In this document: one piece after another, positions 40,083 to 47,868 of the stretch
Position numbering within the stretch: position 1 is the first letter of the stretch
Layout of the letters: the number at the start of each line of letters is the position of its first letter
Notes under the pieces: generated by a model
The model's input: the letters and a program-made list of their open reading frames with translations, nothing else
Database searches by the model: none
Told to the model about the DNA's origin: nothing
Program-made: the position numbers and the translations under genes
DNA from: a virus
Virus record (IMG/VR): IMGVR_UViG_3300012036_000005
Span: 36,553-100,552 of that record
Length of the DNA: 64,000 bases
Strand: one strand, 5' to 3'

Positions 40083-40673
40083 ATGCGAATAATTTACATA
40101 CACGGCGCGACTGCATCAGAGAAAAGCTTTGCTTTCATACAACAGTCTATCAAAGCCAAGAAACATACCTTCCTTAATTACGATCATAACATGAGTGCTA
40201 TGACCAATCTAGATTCCTTAATAGAGGAACTAGAAAAAACGGAAGATGACTTATTCATAATCGCACATAGCATGGGCGGATTATATGCGATGCATTTGTT
40301 AGAACGTTTTAAAAAGCGTGTAAAGAAAGTGATATCTTTAGCTACACCTTTTAAAGGAAGTGATGTGCCTGCTGTGATGAAGATGTTGTACCCATCTTAT
40401 GAATTGTTTGATCATATAACTCCATATAGCGAATTCGTCAAACAAACGTACGATATAAAAGTGAAACGTGGATTATGGATACAAGTGGTCACAACAGTTG
40501 GAGATGCTCCTTGGATCAAAGGTGAGAATGACGGTATAGTGACTCGTGCGTCAATGACAGCAAGAGATGATATGAAGAAGGTTGAAATCGATCGTAACCA
40601 TTACGAAATAGTGCAAAGCCAAAGAGTTGTGGATCTTATCAAAAAAGAACTAGACAAGTTTAAACTACTATAG
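40083..40673 (+). CDS. alpha/beta-hydrolase (lipase/esterase-like)
   Basis: A 196-residue hydrolase. IIYIHGATASEKS is the oxyanion strand-loop, IIAHSMGGLYAMH holds the nucleophile Ser (GxSxG-type, here AHSMGG), ISLATPFKGSD follows, and a late Asp (ENDGIV) and His (DRNHYEIV) complete a triad. The start at 40083 is preferred from late-box spacing; 40080 is also possible. It could act on host lipids or on O-acyl groups. It is under late control and lacks a signal peptide. Confidence 0.82.
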   Translation: MRIIYIHGATASEKSFAFIQQSIKAKKHTFLNYDHNMSAMTNLDSLIEELEKTEDDLFIIAHSMGGLYAMHLLERFKKRVKKVISLATPFKGSDVPAVMKMLYPSYELFDHITPYSEFVKQTYDIKVKRGLWIQVVTTVGDAPWIKGENDGIVTRASMTARDDMKKVEIDRNHYEIVQSQRVVDLIKKELDKFKLL

Positions 40674-40705
40674 TATAGTTAAATCTTATCCTACGGAAGG
40701 TAACC

Positions 40706-40933
40706 ATGGACCAGAATGTAATTAAAATTCTTGAACAAAGAATTAACGAACTTAAGAAAGTAGCCACTCCTGATAATATAGAACAAGGTATGTCTGGATC
40801 ATTTCTATGGTTCCAGATGTATCTAGAAACAGCTAAATGTATGTCAGAAGAAGAGTTTTATGACGAAGTCTACGATGATTGGCTTCGAGAAAAACACGAT
40901 AAACTTTTAGAGTATGTTCATCGAACAGAATAA
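40706..40933 (+). CDS. hypothetical protein
   Basis: A 75-residue acidic helical protein with a GGAAGGTAACC ribosome site. No motif is recognised. Confidence 0.55.
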   Translation: MDQNVIKILEQRINELKKVATPDNIEQGMSGSFLWFQMYLETAKCMSEEEFYDEVYDDWLREKHDKLLEYVHRTE

Positions 40934-40944
40934 CCCAATTTTGT

Positions 40945-41014
40945 CGTTGACAAAATGTATAGGAAGTGTTATAAATATACTTGCAACGTTGAAGCAAACT
41001 CAACGTTAGACAGG
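40945..41014 (+). repeat. 70-bp direct repeat, copy 1: tmRNA promoter and 5' flank
   Basis: Differs by one base from 41416-41485. It contains TTGACA (40947-40952), a 17-base spacer and TATAAATA (40970-40977), then the P2-strand region of the tmRNA acceptor piece. It is followed at 41015-41040 by a T-arm-like hairpin with a GTTCGAA loop instead of the tmRNA acceptor end: a diverged or decayed duplicate. Confidence 0.8.
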
Positions 41015-41039
41015 GCACCGGGAGTTCGAATCTTGGTCT

Positions 41040-41220
41040 TTATATTAAGATAGAGAATAAATTACATGGAAAGTTGGCCTAAAAGCAGCCATCTTATAAT
41101 GAGTAGACTGTTGTTGAGGTTTTAACCAAAAAACAGAACCGGCATTTTGAAACGACGATATGCCGGTAGGGGTCTTTTAGCGTATCAGCACACCGTGTAA
41201 TATCTAGGAGTTTATAAAAA
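41040..41220 (+). other. non-coding stretch with hairpins
   Basis: No ORF of merit. CCGGCAT/ATGCCGG (near 41133-41165) is the clearest hairpin, enclosed by AAAAG/CTTTT. It may be part of the RNA made from promoter copy 1. Confidence 0.4.
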
Positions 41221-41421
41221 ATGAATTATTATAGATACTATTGTAAGAAGACTTTAGAAAAAACTGGTGATATTGACCTTAGTTTTAAAAATGGAATAAA
41301 ACTATGTAAACATAAAGAAAGAATGGCAATATTATACAGACTATTTGGTGCGCTCTTATCTTTATCTATAGTTGGAGCAATAATATTAATAACAATAGAA
41401 ATACTCGTTAATAACCGTTGA
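41221..41421 (+). CDS. small single-pass membrane protein
   Basis: A 66-residue protein with a Lys-rich N-terminal half and one hydrophobic C-terminal helix (LFGALLSLSIVGAIILITIE). TAGGAG precedes the ATG. The stop overlaps the tmRNA promoter copy 2. Holin-like in shape, but unproven. Confidence 0.55.
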   Translation: MNYYRYYCKKTLEKTGDIDLSFKNGIKLCKHKERMAILYRLFGALLSLSIVGAIILITIEILVNNR

Positions 41422-41448
41422 CAAAATGTATAGGAAGTGTTATAAATA
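41418..41448 (+). promoter_or_regulatory. promoter of the tmRNA, sigma70 and late-type boxes combined
   Basis: TTGACA (41418-41423), a 17-base spacer and TATAAATA (41441-41448), which serves both as a -10 box and as a T4-type late box. Suggests expression early and late. Confidence 0.8.
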
Positions 41449-41453
41449 TACTT

Positions 41454-41782
41454 GCAACGTTGAAGCAAACTCAACGCTAGACAGGACTCCGGGGCAGTGC
41501 CGGACAGGTCCACCATAAGCACAACGGTCGCATTTAGAGTAATTGTCCGGTTGCGATAAGTTGGGATCACATACCGTTGTGCTTATGACGGGCCTGAAAC
41601 AGGATCGACTGTTAGTCATTAGGTGAGTGGAGTTGTCCGGATCTAAGCTCGGTTAACGCGAAGAACAACTGTAAATGCAGCATCTAATGCAGCAAATGAT
41701 AATTTCGTAATGGACCAAAGCCTAGCGGCTTAATCCTTATGATTTAATCGGGGCTCGGAGGCGCCTGGCAACAGAAGCCTCC
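41454..41782 (+). ncRNA. ssrA: circularly permuted two-piece tmRNA
   Basis: The acceptor piece lies upstream (about 41454-41515): T arm TCCGG-GGCAGTG-CCGGA, then CAGGTCC, A, CCA. The coding piece starts at 41590 with GGGCCTG. The two strands form a perfect 7-bp acceptor stem with G3-U70, the alanine identity pair. CTGTTAG and CTAGACAG form helix P2. The tag frame is 41692-41733: GCA AAT GAT ... CTA GCG GCT TAA, peptide ANDNFVMDQSLAA. The linker 41516-41589 is bounded by a perfect 15-bp inverted repeat, expected to be cut out. A GGAGGC/GCCTCC hairpin ends the RNA. The T-loop lacks TTC. Permuted tmRNAs are known from alphaproteobacteria, some betaproteobacteria and cyanobacteria. Confidence 0.93.
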
Positions 41783-41784
41783 AC

Positions 41785-42825
41785 TTATTTCCAAATTTCT
41801 TGTATTGGTACAAACTTCGTACCAGGATACAATTCTTCAATGTTATTCCATGTGTAATTATCTACATCGGCTTTATCCCAAAGGGTTCCGTGTATTTTAC
41901 TTTCCTTACCAATTGAAACATGAGTAAAATCTTTTAAGAGAATTTTAACAAAAGCAGGTTGAAGGTTTTTAATACTTGCAAGATAGAATAATAAATCTTC
42001 ATTATCTTCTTTTACTAAATGATCATACAAATTTTTCTGTAATTGAGCCGAAACATTAACCGATGCTACTTTAACATTTTCTAATTTCTTAATTAATTCA
42101 TTAATTGCTTTATCGGGTGTGAGTTTGTTTGAGATTCCGCGTTTCTGTTTAGTGATGCTGAGTTTCTCTACTACTTTAAAAGAGGCGCTGCTAAAGAAAA
42201 CTGCTTGGGTTGGTTCACTTTCGTGTATAATTCCACCACCGTTATCTACAGCATAAGTATAACCAAGAACTTGAGATAGTATCTTATTCCAAAGCACTGT
42301 TGATTTTCTTGTTCCGTTGTTTAGTGTAATTTTATTACCAGCTAAGATCATGGAAAGTGATCTAGTTACGTTCCACAAACGGGCACCATATGAATCTAAT
42401 TTAGATTCTTCTATTGCTTGTTTCGTTACTATATTGAATAAGTGTTCGCTTATTTTACCAACTATCTTATCATGTAATTTTTTCATGTCAGAATTAAATT
42501 GTGTTTTGGTATATCTATTAAGATCTAATTTAGAATTTTGATCTTTTGCTTCTATTATCCAAGCAAATGGTTGATTGCCTTGATATGGTAATCCTCCAAA
42601 TCCATCTTCGCTTACAATATCATAAGCATATCCAGTTTGATATGTATATACTCCAATCGGGGTATTATATTTGTTTGCTGGATTAAGTCCAATCTTATCA
42701 ATAGCAGTCATACTCATGTAATGATTATTAGAAAACTGATATTGTGCCAAATCTTCAATAGGGCTTGATCTTCTATTCTGTTCTGGATTGCGTCGAAGCT
42801 CACTTATAAGTTCTTGGTATCTCAT
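41785..42825 (-). CDS. late protein with MRxxEL leader, paralogue 1
   Basis: A 346-residue protein on the minus strand. It starts MRYQELISELRRNPEQ, and AATAAATA lies five bases upstream of the ATG. The first 120 residues match the gene at 45362-46354 (IDKIGLNPANKYNTPIGVYTY against INKLGINPYNNFETPYGIYTY) as does the middle (ILSQVLGYTYAVDNGGGIIHESEPTQAVFF). No catalytic motif is seen. The leader and promoter suggest a capsid-packaged protein. Its 3' end abuts the tmRNA. Confidence 0.7.
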   Translation of the reverse strand: MRYQELISELRRNPEQNRRSSPIEDLAQYQFSNNHYMSMTAIDKIGLNPANKYNTPIGVYTYQTGYAYDIVSEDGFGGLPYQGNQPFAWIIEAKDQNSKLDLNRYTKTQFNSDMKKLHDKIVGKISEHLFNIVTKQAIEESKLDSYGARLWNVTRSLSMILAGNKITLNNGTRKSTVLWNKILSQVLGYTYAVDNGGGIIHESEPTQAVFFSSASFKVVEKLSITKQKRGISNKLTPDKAINELIKKLENVKVASVNVSAQLQKNLYDHLVKEDNEDLLFYLASIKNLQPAFVKILLKDFTHVSIGKESKIHGTLWDKADVDNYTWNNIEELYPGTKFVPIQEIWK

Positions 42826-42921
42826 ACACTTATTTATTGACTTTTCATCTTAGTATGTTATTATTAATGTAGTTTAAAAATCGTACAATTTTGTACAAAT
42901 AACTTAATGAGGTTTTCAAAA

Positions 42922-43071
42922 ATGGAAAAAGAAACTGTTACTATTGATAAAGAAAGATATGAAGAACTTCTTGACAAAGAAAATTTGTTAGATGCTCTTG
43001 ACGCTGCCGGAGTTGATAACTGGGATGGTTACGATTTTGCCATGGAACAGTATCAAGAAGATAGCGCATAA
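42922..43071 (+). CDS. small acidic protein
   Basis: A 49-residue acidic protein, KETVTIDKERYEELLDKEN then GVDNWDGYDFAMEQY. This kind of tiny protein is frequent in T4-type phages. The upstream region has TTGACT-like and TATTAT boxes near 42840-42865. Confidence 0.6.
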   Translation: MEKETVTIDKERYEELLDKENLLDALDAAGVDNWDGYDFAMEQYQEDSA

Positions 43072-43124
43072 GAGTCTTTTTATAATCCTATTCTAATTTA
43101 ACCCCAACATGTAAGGAAGATAAA

Positions 43125-43346
43125 ATGAAAAGAGAAGAATTTAAGTTTGTGGATGGAAATTTTCGAATGGCACGAATTCTCAAGAAGCTTGATGAGAAGG
43201 GCAGAATTCGAGTATCATATACCTATCGTAACAATAATCATCGAGGATTTGTTAACTTAAATGGTATTGTTAAGTGTGCTAAAAAAGAAAGTGGATATCC
43301 TGATCCTTTTGATTGGCAGGATGCACTTCAGCGTTCAGAAGGTTAA
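43125..43346 (+). CDS. hypothetical basic protein
   Basis: A 73-residue basic protein with TAAGGAAGATAAA before the ATG. Probably a small beta-barrel-like domain (RIRVSYTYRNNNHRGFVNL). The function is unknown. Confidence 0.55.
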   Translation: MKREEFKFVDGNFRMARILKKLDEKGRIRVSYTYRNNNHRGFVNLNGIVKCAKKESGYPDPFDWQDALQRSEG

Positions 43347-43355
43347 ATTGTTTTT

Positions 43356-43443
43356 GGAAGGGTGGCAGAGCGAACGATTGCAACGGTCTTGAAAACCGTC
43401 GAACCGCAAGGTTCCGTGGGTTTGAATCCCACCCCTTCCGCCA
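43356..43443 (+). tRNA. tRNA-Ser(TGA)
   Basis: Anticodon loop CTTGAAA (anticodon TGA), class II variable arm, acceptor GGAAGGG/CCCTTCC, CCA encoded. Reads UCN codons; it is not a UGA suppressor. Confidence 0.93.
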
Positions 43444-43484
43444 AGATTAGTTAGATTGCTCCACTCAACGGTGCGCGTCTAGCA

Positions 43485-43520
43485 GAGGATAAAGAGGTCT
43501 CTTCGGACACCTCTCCTCAT
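43485..43520 (+). terminator. hairpin after tRNA-Ser
   Basis: GAGGATAAAGAGGT pairs imperfectly with ACCTCTCCTC around a TTCG loop, followed by ATTCTTTC. Likely a terminator or processing site. Confidence 0.55.
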
Positions 43521-43544
43521 TCTTTCATAATAAGGAAATGTATA

Positions 43545-43652
43545 ATGGTTGAATTTGGTACTTGGAAGTTCTTTCCAGGTATGTTAGAAATTTATAATTT
43601 CGAAGAACTAAAATCTCATCCCGATGATTTTAGTATGTCTATTGAAGAATAA
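43545..43652 (+). CDS. 35-residue peptide
   Basis: Sequence from VEFGTWKFFPGMLEI to MSIEE with TAAGGAAATG upstream. No known family; it is coupled at 12 bases to the next gene. Confidence 0.45.
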   Translation: MVEFGTWKFFPGMLEIYNFEELKSHPDDFSMSIEE

Positions 43653-43664
43653 AAGGATTTTGTT

Positions 43665-44114
43665 ATGCTGAAAAAAGGTTACAATATCATTGTTCATTCT
43701 TGGGAAAACGATGCAGACTATAGAAATAAAGAAATAATTAATGTTGGTGAGAATAAAAATCATATTGATTTTTATCAACAAGTTTTAGAGATCTTTAAAA
43801 GCAAAAATAATTCAAAAACAGAAATCAATCTTGGAAATACATTCGATGATGAGATAGAAGAGTACATTGTACCGGCTATTAGTTATATCAAAGAAGTAGC
43901 AGAAAAGACCGGATTTAATTTAAGCTCTCTTAATTTTAATGAAGAAGACCATAAAGATAACCTTATGGAATATTATGAAGATTGGCTAAAAGACTTTGCA
44001 AGTAATCTTCTTGATACTTCTGAACATTATTCTTTTAGAGTATTTGATAGTATAGAAGTTTTCTATAGTATAGAAATTTTCTATGTAAAAGAAGAAGCGG
44101 AAAAGATACTATGA
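43665..44114 (+). CDS. hypothetical protein
   Basis: A 149-residue acidic protein with an AAAAGGATTTTGTT site. Helical with Asp/Glu-rich segments; ATGA-coupled to the next gene. No motif is recognised. Confidence 0.5.
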   Translation: MLKKGYNIIVHSWENDADYRNKEIINVGENKNHIDFYQQVLEIFKSKNNSKTEINLGNTFDDEIEEYIVPAISYIKEVAEKTGFNLSSLNFNEEDHKDNLMEYYEDWLKDFASNLLDTSEHYSFRVFDSIEVFYSIEIFYVKEEAEKIL

Positions 44115-44428
44115 ACTTTCAAGAACATAGAAAATTTATTGACGAACTTGAAAATGCTTTCGTTGCTAAAGATTTAGATAAAATAAATGATTTATATGAA
44201 TCAAGTGGTCAGTGGTTTTCTAATAATCTTGAAGAGATGATAATATCTCTTTCTTATGATGTATTAAAAGAAGCAAATCCAACTGAATTAACAGGAATTG
44301 AAAAAGGTGACATAAACATTCCTTATTTGTGGGATTGTGAAAACAAAGATAATATTTTAGGTACTTGTGTTTACAAATTTGACTCAGAAGCTTGTCTTTT
44401 CTGTCATGATCCACAAGAAAGAAAATAA
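44111..44428 (+). CDS. hypothetical protein
   Basis: A 105-residue acidic protein with a C-terminal CLFCHDP that may bind metal. Coupled to the upstream gene. The function is unknown. Confidence 0.5.
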   Translation: MNFQEHRKFIDELENAFVAKDLDKINDLYESSGQWFSNNLEEMIISLSYDVLKEANPTELTGIEKGDINIPYLWDCENKDNILGTCVYKFDSEACLFCHDPQERK

Positions 44429-44435
44429 GAATTAT

Positions 44436-44509
44436 TACCCGGTCGTCTAGTGGCAGGACAATAGACTCTGACTCTATTAACGGTGGTTCGAATCCATCTC
44501 GGGTAGCCA
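44436..44509 (+). tRNA. tRNA-Gln(CTG)
   Basis: Anticodon loop CTCTGAC, stem ATAGA/TCTAT, acceptor TACCCGG/TCGGGTA, CCA encoded. Complements tRNA-Gln(TTG) at 39953. Confidence 0.92.
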
Positions 44510-44526
44510 ACAAAAGAAAGAGTAAT

Positions 44527-45042
44527 ATGGACAACGATAGACAAATAGCAGAAATCATAGTCGGTTTGATGGAATATGGTAATCCTGAAAACGAGCTGAC
44601 TGTTGGCGATGCGCTCAACGTACTCAACAAAGCAGTTGGCGACGAAGCCACAGCAAGGGCATATGAGATCTCAAAAACGATCTTGTCTAATCAAAAATAT
44701 AAACAGATAATAGTATTGCGAAAAGATTTGAACATGCGCAAAGGCAAGATGGTTGCCCAAGGTGCACACGCTTCAATGAAAGCAACTCTATTGCATTTAG
44801 AAGATCCACGAGTTGCAAAATGGCTCGATGGTCCTTTTGCTAAGATCGCTGTGTCAGTAGATTCCGAGCAAGAATTGTTAGAGCTTGCTAAAGAAGCAAA
44901 AGAAGCAGGACTTATATGCGAAGAGATAGTTGATTCAGGAAAGACTGAATTTGGCGGTGTGCCAACACGTACCGCATTAGGAATTGGTCCAGATATTTCG
45001 GCAAAATTAGATCCAATAACTGGGCACCTTAAACTTCTATAA
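44527..45042 (+). CDS. pth2: peptidyl-tRNA hydrolase, Pth2 family
   Basis: A 171-residue protein. A 55-residue helical N-terminal extension is followed by a clear Pth2 domain: KQIIVLRKDLNMRKGKMVAQ, GAHASMKA, KIAVSVDSEQELLELAKEAK, and VDSGKTEFGGVPTRTALGIGPD. Pth2 is the archaeal/eukaryotic type and is uncommon in bacteria, so a horizontal source is likely. It frees tRNA from peptidyl-tRNA dropped off stalled ribosomes, which suits the tmRNA and RF1-like factor encoded nearby. It lies between tRNA genes. Confidence 0.93.
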   Translation: MDNDRQIAEIIVGLMEYGNPENELTVGDALNVLNKAVGDEATARAYEISKTILSNQKYKQIIVLRKDLNMRKGKMVAQGAHASMKATLLHLEDPRVAKWLDGPFAKIAVSVDSEQELLELAKEAKEAGLICEEIVDSGKTEFGGVPTRTALGIGPDISAKLDPITGHLKLL

Positions 45043-45047
45043 AGGTC

Positions 45048-45135
45048 GGAAGGATGGCTGAGCGGCCGAAAGCACTGTCTTGGAAAGGCAGCGAACTGAA
45101 AAGTTCCGAGGGTTCGAATCCCTCTCCTTCCGCCA
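45048..45135 (+). tRNA. tRNA-Ser(GGA)
   Basis: Anticodon loop TTGGAAA, class II variable arm, acceptor GGAAGGA/TCCTTCC, CCA encoded. Confidence 0.92.
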
Positions 45136-45232
45136 TATATTCTGTAAAAGATGGACAGACATGGTTCTTCTATACTAAATCTGGAACAGGAATAGGACAA
45201 GTTTTTATAGTATTAAAAGATATTGGAAGATG
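45136..45232 (+). pseudogene. gene fragment fused to the tRNA-Ser 3' end
   Basis: An open frame without a start (KDGQTWFFYTKSGTGIGQVF to DIGR, TGA 45230-45232) begins exactly at the tRNA end. It looks like the C-terminal remnant of a gene displaced by tRNA insertion or recombination. Confidence 0.45.
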
Positions 45233-45370
45233 AATTTCTATCCGTTAAAGATATACCAGCGTGTTGAGAGTTCCGAAGACGGCGTAGATTTGTTCTATAA
45301 ACTTTACAATGAAAATACACGCCGTGTTGAAATCTTTGAAATTAAGATGATACTGATGAGATCAAGATGA
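45230..45370 (+). CDS. 46-residue protein
   Basis: ATGA-coupled to the upstream fragment; NFYPLKIYQRVESSEDGVDL and so on. Its end overlaps by 9 bases the convergent gene at 45362. The function is unknown. Confidence 0.45.
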   Translation: MNFYPLKIYQRVESSEDGVDLFYKLYNENTRRVEIFEIKMILMRSR

Positions 45371-46354
45371 TTTAGGAATAGGTCTAATTTCTATAACGTC
45401 TTCACCAAATTCTTTTTTAAAATCTTCATATTCTTTGTTAGTCATTAATTGACCATAGTAAGCTGGTGAAAGTCCAGGTTCTGTAACTACAAGATCATAT
45501 TTGTTAAGCTCTTTTTGTAATCTTGGAATAAGTGGTAGTTTCAATCTTGTGATTAATTTAGGATCTTTTGCGAATATTGTTTCCTGTTGTTCAGGATTTA
45601 CACCAACCGAAAACAAAGGTCTACTCTCTAATTTTCTTATTGTGTTGTTCCTTGGATGTTGATAATCATTTATAATTTTTTCAATTACTTTAAATGATTT
45701 TATGGAAAAGAATACAGCTTGGGTTTCTTCATTTATATGTATAATTCCAAATGTGTCTGTTACATATCCGTATCCAAGAATATCACGAAATATCTTATTC
45801 CATATTACTGTAGATTTTTTATTAGTCTTAATCTTTTCTTCTATATTAGAAGTAATTGCATTATTGTCAGCAATTATAGAAGAAAAGATTCGAACAACAT
45901 TCCATAATTTTCCTGCTGGGATATCTGAAAACTTTGCATTTTCTTCTGCCTCTTCTATTGTATCCTCAACAGTCATCTTCATTGAATCTTCGTATCTGCT
46001 AAAATGCGAAATAAGAATGCCCTTATCTTTTATATATTCTGCTTCTGTATAAGAAGATGTATCAATACCTTTTCCGACAGGAGTTAATACCCAAATAAAT
46101 TTTCGAGATCCTGCAAAAGGAAGTTCTTCTATTCCACCAAGAACGTCTATTGCCTCTACAACTTCTGTAATTGGGTAGGTATAAATTCCATAAGGAGTTT
46201 CAAAGTTGTTGTAAGGATTAATACCCAGTTTGTTAATTCTAGTAAAACTGAGAAAATAGTTTCCGTTTTCGTATTTTTCAAGTTCAGAACGAACAGTTTT
46301 ACGTTGGTTTATTTCCGGATTGCTTCGAAGCTCAAGAATTTCTTTGTATCTCAT
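45362..46354 (-). CDS. late protein with MRxxEL leader, paralogue 2
   Basis: A 330-residue minus-strand protein paralogous to 41785-42825. It starts MRYKEILELRSNPEINQRK; TATAAATA sits four bases before the ATG. The paralogue core GINPYNNFETPYGIYTY, ILGYGYVTDTFGIIHINEET and QAVFFSIKSFKVIEKI is conserved; the C-terminal third differs. Capsid packaging is inferred from leader and promoter. The function is unknown. Confidence 0.7.
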   Translation of the reverse strand: MRYKEILELRSNPEINQRKTVRSELEKYENGNYFLSFTRINKLGINPYNNFETPYGIYTYPITEVVEAIDVLGGIEELPFAGSRKFIWVLTPVGKGIDTSSYTEAEYIKDKGILISHFSRYEDSMKMTVEDTIEEAEENAKFSDIPAGKLWNVVRIFSSIIADNNAITSNIEEKIKTNKKSTVIWNKIFRDILGYGYVTDTFGIIHINEETQAVFFSIKSFKVIEKIINDYQHPRNNTIRKLESRPLFSVGVNPEQQETIFAKDPKLITRLKLPLIPRLQKELNKYDLVVTEPGLSPAYYGQLMTNKEYEDFKKEFGEDVIEIRPIPKSS

Positions 46355-46373
46355 AATGTATTTATACTATGTA

Positions 46374-46381
46374 TTATAAAT
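46374..46381 (+). promoter_or_regulatory. late-promoter box of a divergent pair
   Basis: TATAAATA for the gene at 46390; the opposite strand of 46359-46366 carries TATAAATA for the gene ending at 46354. Two late promoters face away from each other within about 30 bases. Confidence 0.65.
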
Positions 46382-46389
46382 AATTATAA

Positions 46390-46839
46390 ATGCAAGAAGA
46401 AAAAATAGCACGGATTTGCCGTGAACAGGAGTTTTATACTAAGTGTGGAGAACTCCTTCATATAGAACACGAATACCATATTCCATATGCTCGAAAGACT
46501 AGATGGAATGCAAGAATATTAGGTAACGGTCGGTATCCGAGTTTTGGTGTAATACGTTATCTCAACGATGATCACATAATGGTTATGTCCCGCAAAGGAA
46601 CAAGATTATTTGAGACTGTCGAAGAAGTTTACAACTTTATAAAAGACATAGGAGTATCTAATGGCAAAAAAATTGAAGAATTGTATCAACTATTAGTCAA
46701 CGAACGTGAAAAGCGAATGATTGATGCAGACAATGCAAATCCAGATGTGGGAATGGGACCATTCCCAGGTTATTTTAGAGATATCGCAATAAGAACTTTA
46801 CAAGAGGAAAATATAATTCCTCTCGATTATAAAGAATAA
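46390..46839 (+). CDS. hypothetical late protein
   Basis: A 149-residue protein with two TATAAAT boxes upstream and no Shine-Dalgarno. No MRxxEL leader. It contains CREQEFYTKCGELLHIEHEYHIP-like polar sequence. The function is unknown. Confidence 0.55.
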   Translation: MQEEKIARICREQEFYTKCGELLHIEHEYHIPYARKTRWNARILGNGRYPSFGVIRYLNDDHIMVMSRKGTRLFETVEEVYNFIKDIGVSNGKKIEELYQLLVNEREKRMIDADNANPDVGMGPFPGYFRDIAIRTLQEENIIPLDYKE

Positions 46840-46841
46840 AT

Positions 46842-46917
<76 letters not shown>

Positions 46918-46929
46918 AGTTATAGATAA

Positions 46930-46937
46930 TATAAATA
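46930..46937 (+). promoter_or_regulatory. T4-type late promoter box
   Basis: TATAAATA then CTGT then ATG at 46942; no Shine-Dalgarno. Confidence 0.7.
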
Positions 46938-46941
46938 CTGT

Positions 46942-47517
46942 ATGAGATTTATTGAATTGTTAGAAGGTAAAATAAGAGCTACGGTTTATCATGGATCGAA
47001 TGCAAAGTTTGATCAATTTGATGCAGGCAAATCTCGTATCCCAAATGATTTTTACGGTGGCGGAATTGCCTACTTTACAGACAATCTTGAAGTAGGGAAA
47101 AAGTATGCAATTGGTATGTCAAAAAAGAAAGGTTCTCCATTTGTCTATGAAGTTTCTCTTTCTTTAAAGAAAATGTTTGACATTGACGAAAAATTTACCG
47201 GTAAAAAATTAGCAGAGATATTACCAAATGATATAGAAAACTTTGCAAGAGGAGCAGGGCTTCTATCTTACGGTAGTGACAAATATTCTGTGTTAGCAGG
47301 ATTGAAAAATCAATCAATTGAATTAACTGGTGACCAAGTCTGGAAAGGGTTGTCAAAAGGACAGGTTAACACAGCAGATGCTAGAGAATGGATCAAAGAA
47401 AAAGGCTACGACGGACTAAGATATAATGGTGGTGTAAACATGGGAATGGATCGACACAATGTATATCTTGCTTACTATCCAGAATCAATACAAATTAAAA
47501 AAGTAGTCAAATTATAA
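46942..47517 (+). CDS. ADP-ribosyltransferase-like protein, putative injected effector
   Basis: A 191-residue protein. It starts MRFIELLEGK, the shared leader. The body begins TVYHGSNAKFDQFD, then GGGIAYFTDNLEVGKKYA and near the end KGYDGLRYNGG and NVYLAYYPESIQI. The YHGS...F..F...G.G.YFT...A..YA layout is that of phage and toxin ADP-ribosyltransferase folds. A catalytic Glu cannot be assigned by eye. By analogy with T4 Alt, which is packaged and injected, it may modify host proteins at the start of infection. Confidence 0.68.
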   Translation: MRFIELLEGKIRATVYHGSNAKFDQFDAGKSRIPNDFYGGGIAYFTDNLEVGKKYAIGMSKKKGSPFVYEVSLSLKKMFDIDEKFTGKKLAEILPNDIENFARGAGLLSYGSDKYSVLAGLKNQSIELTGDQVWKGLSKGQVNTADAREWIKEKGYDGLRYNGGVNMGMDRHNVYLAYYPESIQIKKVVKL

Positions 47518-47593
47518 GTCCTCGTAGGCTAACTGGATAAACCACTGGCCTCCTAAGTCGGATTTGGAGGTTCGAGTCCTCCCGGGGACACCA
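47518..47593 (+). tRNA. tRNA-Arg(CCT)
   Basis: Anticodon loop CTCCTAA, stem with two wobble pairs, acceptor GTCCTCG/CGGGGAC, CCA encoded. Confidence 0.88.
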
Positions 47594-47756
47594 AATGATC
47601 GATAACAGAGTTGAACACTGTTATCCGCCAACTACTAAGACTTTCCGTTAGTATTTGGATATAGGTTGCAACTGCCTGAAAGATTGCTTGGGAAGCGTGT
47701 TGTTCTGAATCTGTTGGTACGAAAAACCATCGCTGGAATAGTAACCAGCACAATTT

Positions 47757-47831
47757 GCTCCTATAGTTCAATGACTAGAATACCTGTTTCGTACTCAGGG
47801 GATGCGGGTTTGATTCCTGTTGGGAGCTCCA
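47757..47831 (+). tRNA. tRNA-Thr(CGT)
   Basis: Anticodon loop TTCGTAC, stem CCTGT/TCAGG with one T-T mismatch, acceptor GCTCCTA/TGGGAGC, CCA encoded. Preceded by a GATAACAG/CTGTTATC hairpin (about 47599-47623). Confidence 0.82.
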
Positions 47832-47840
47832 TTTATTATC

Positions 47841-47868
47841 TTGACATAATTAGCAGAGATGCTATTAT
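47841..47868 (+). promoter_or_regulatory. sigma70-type promoter
   Basis: TTGACA (47841-47846), a 16-base spacer and TATTAT (47863-47868). Confidence 0.78.

Noticed and set aside
43356-43443. UGA-suppressor tRNA
   Set aside because: The anticodon is TGA (reads UCA), not TCA; it is an ordinary class II tRNA-Ser.
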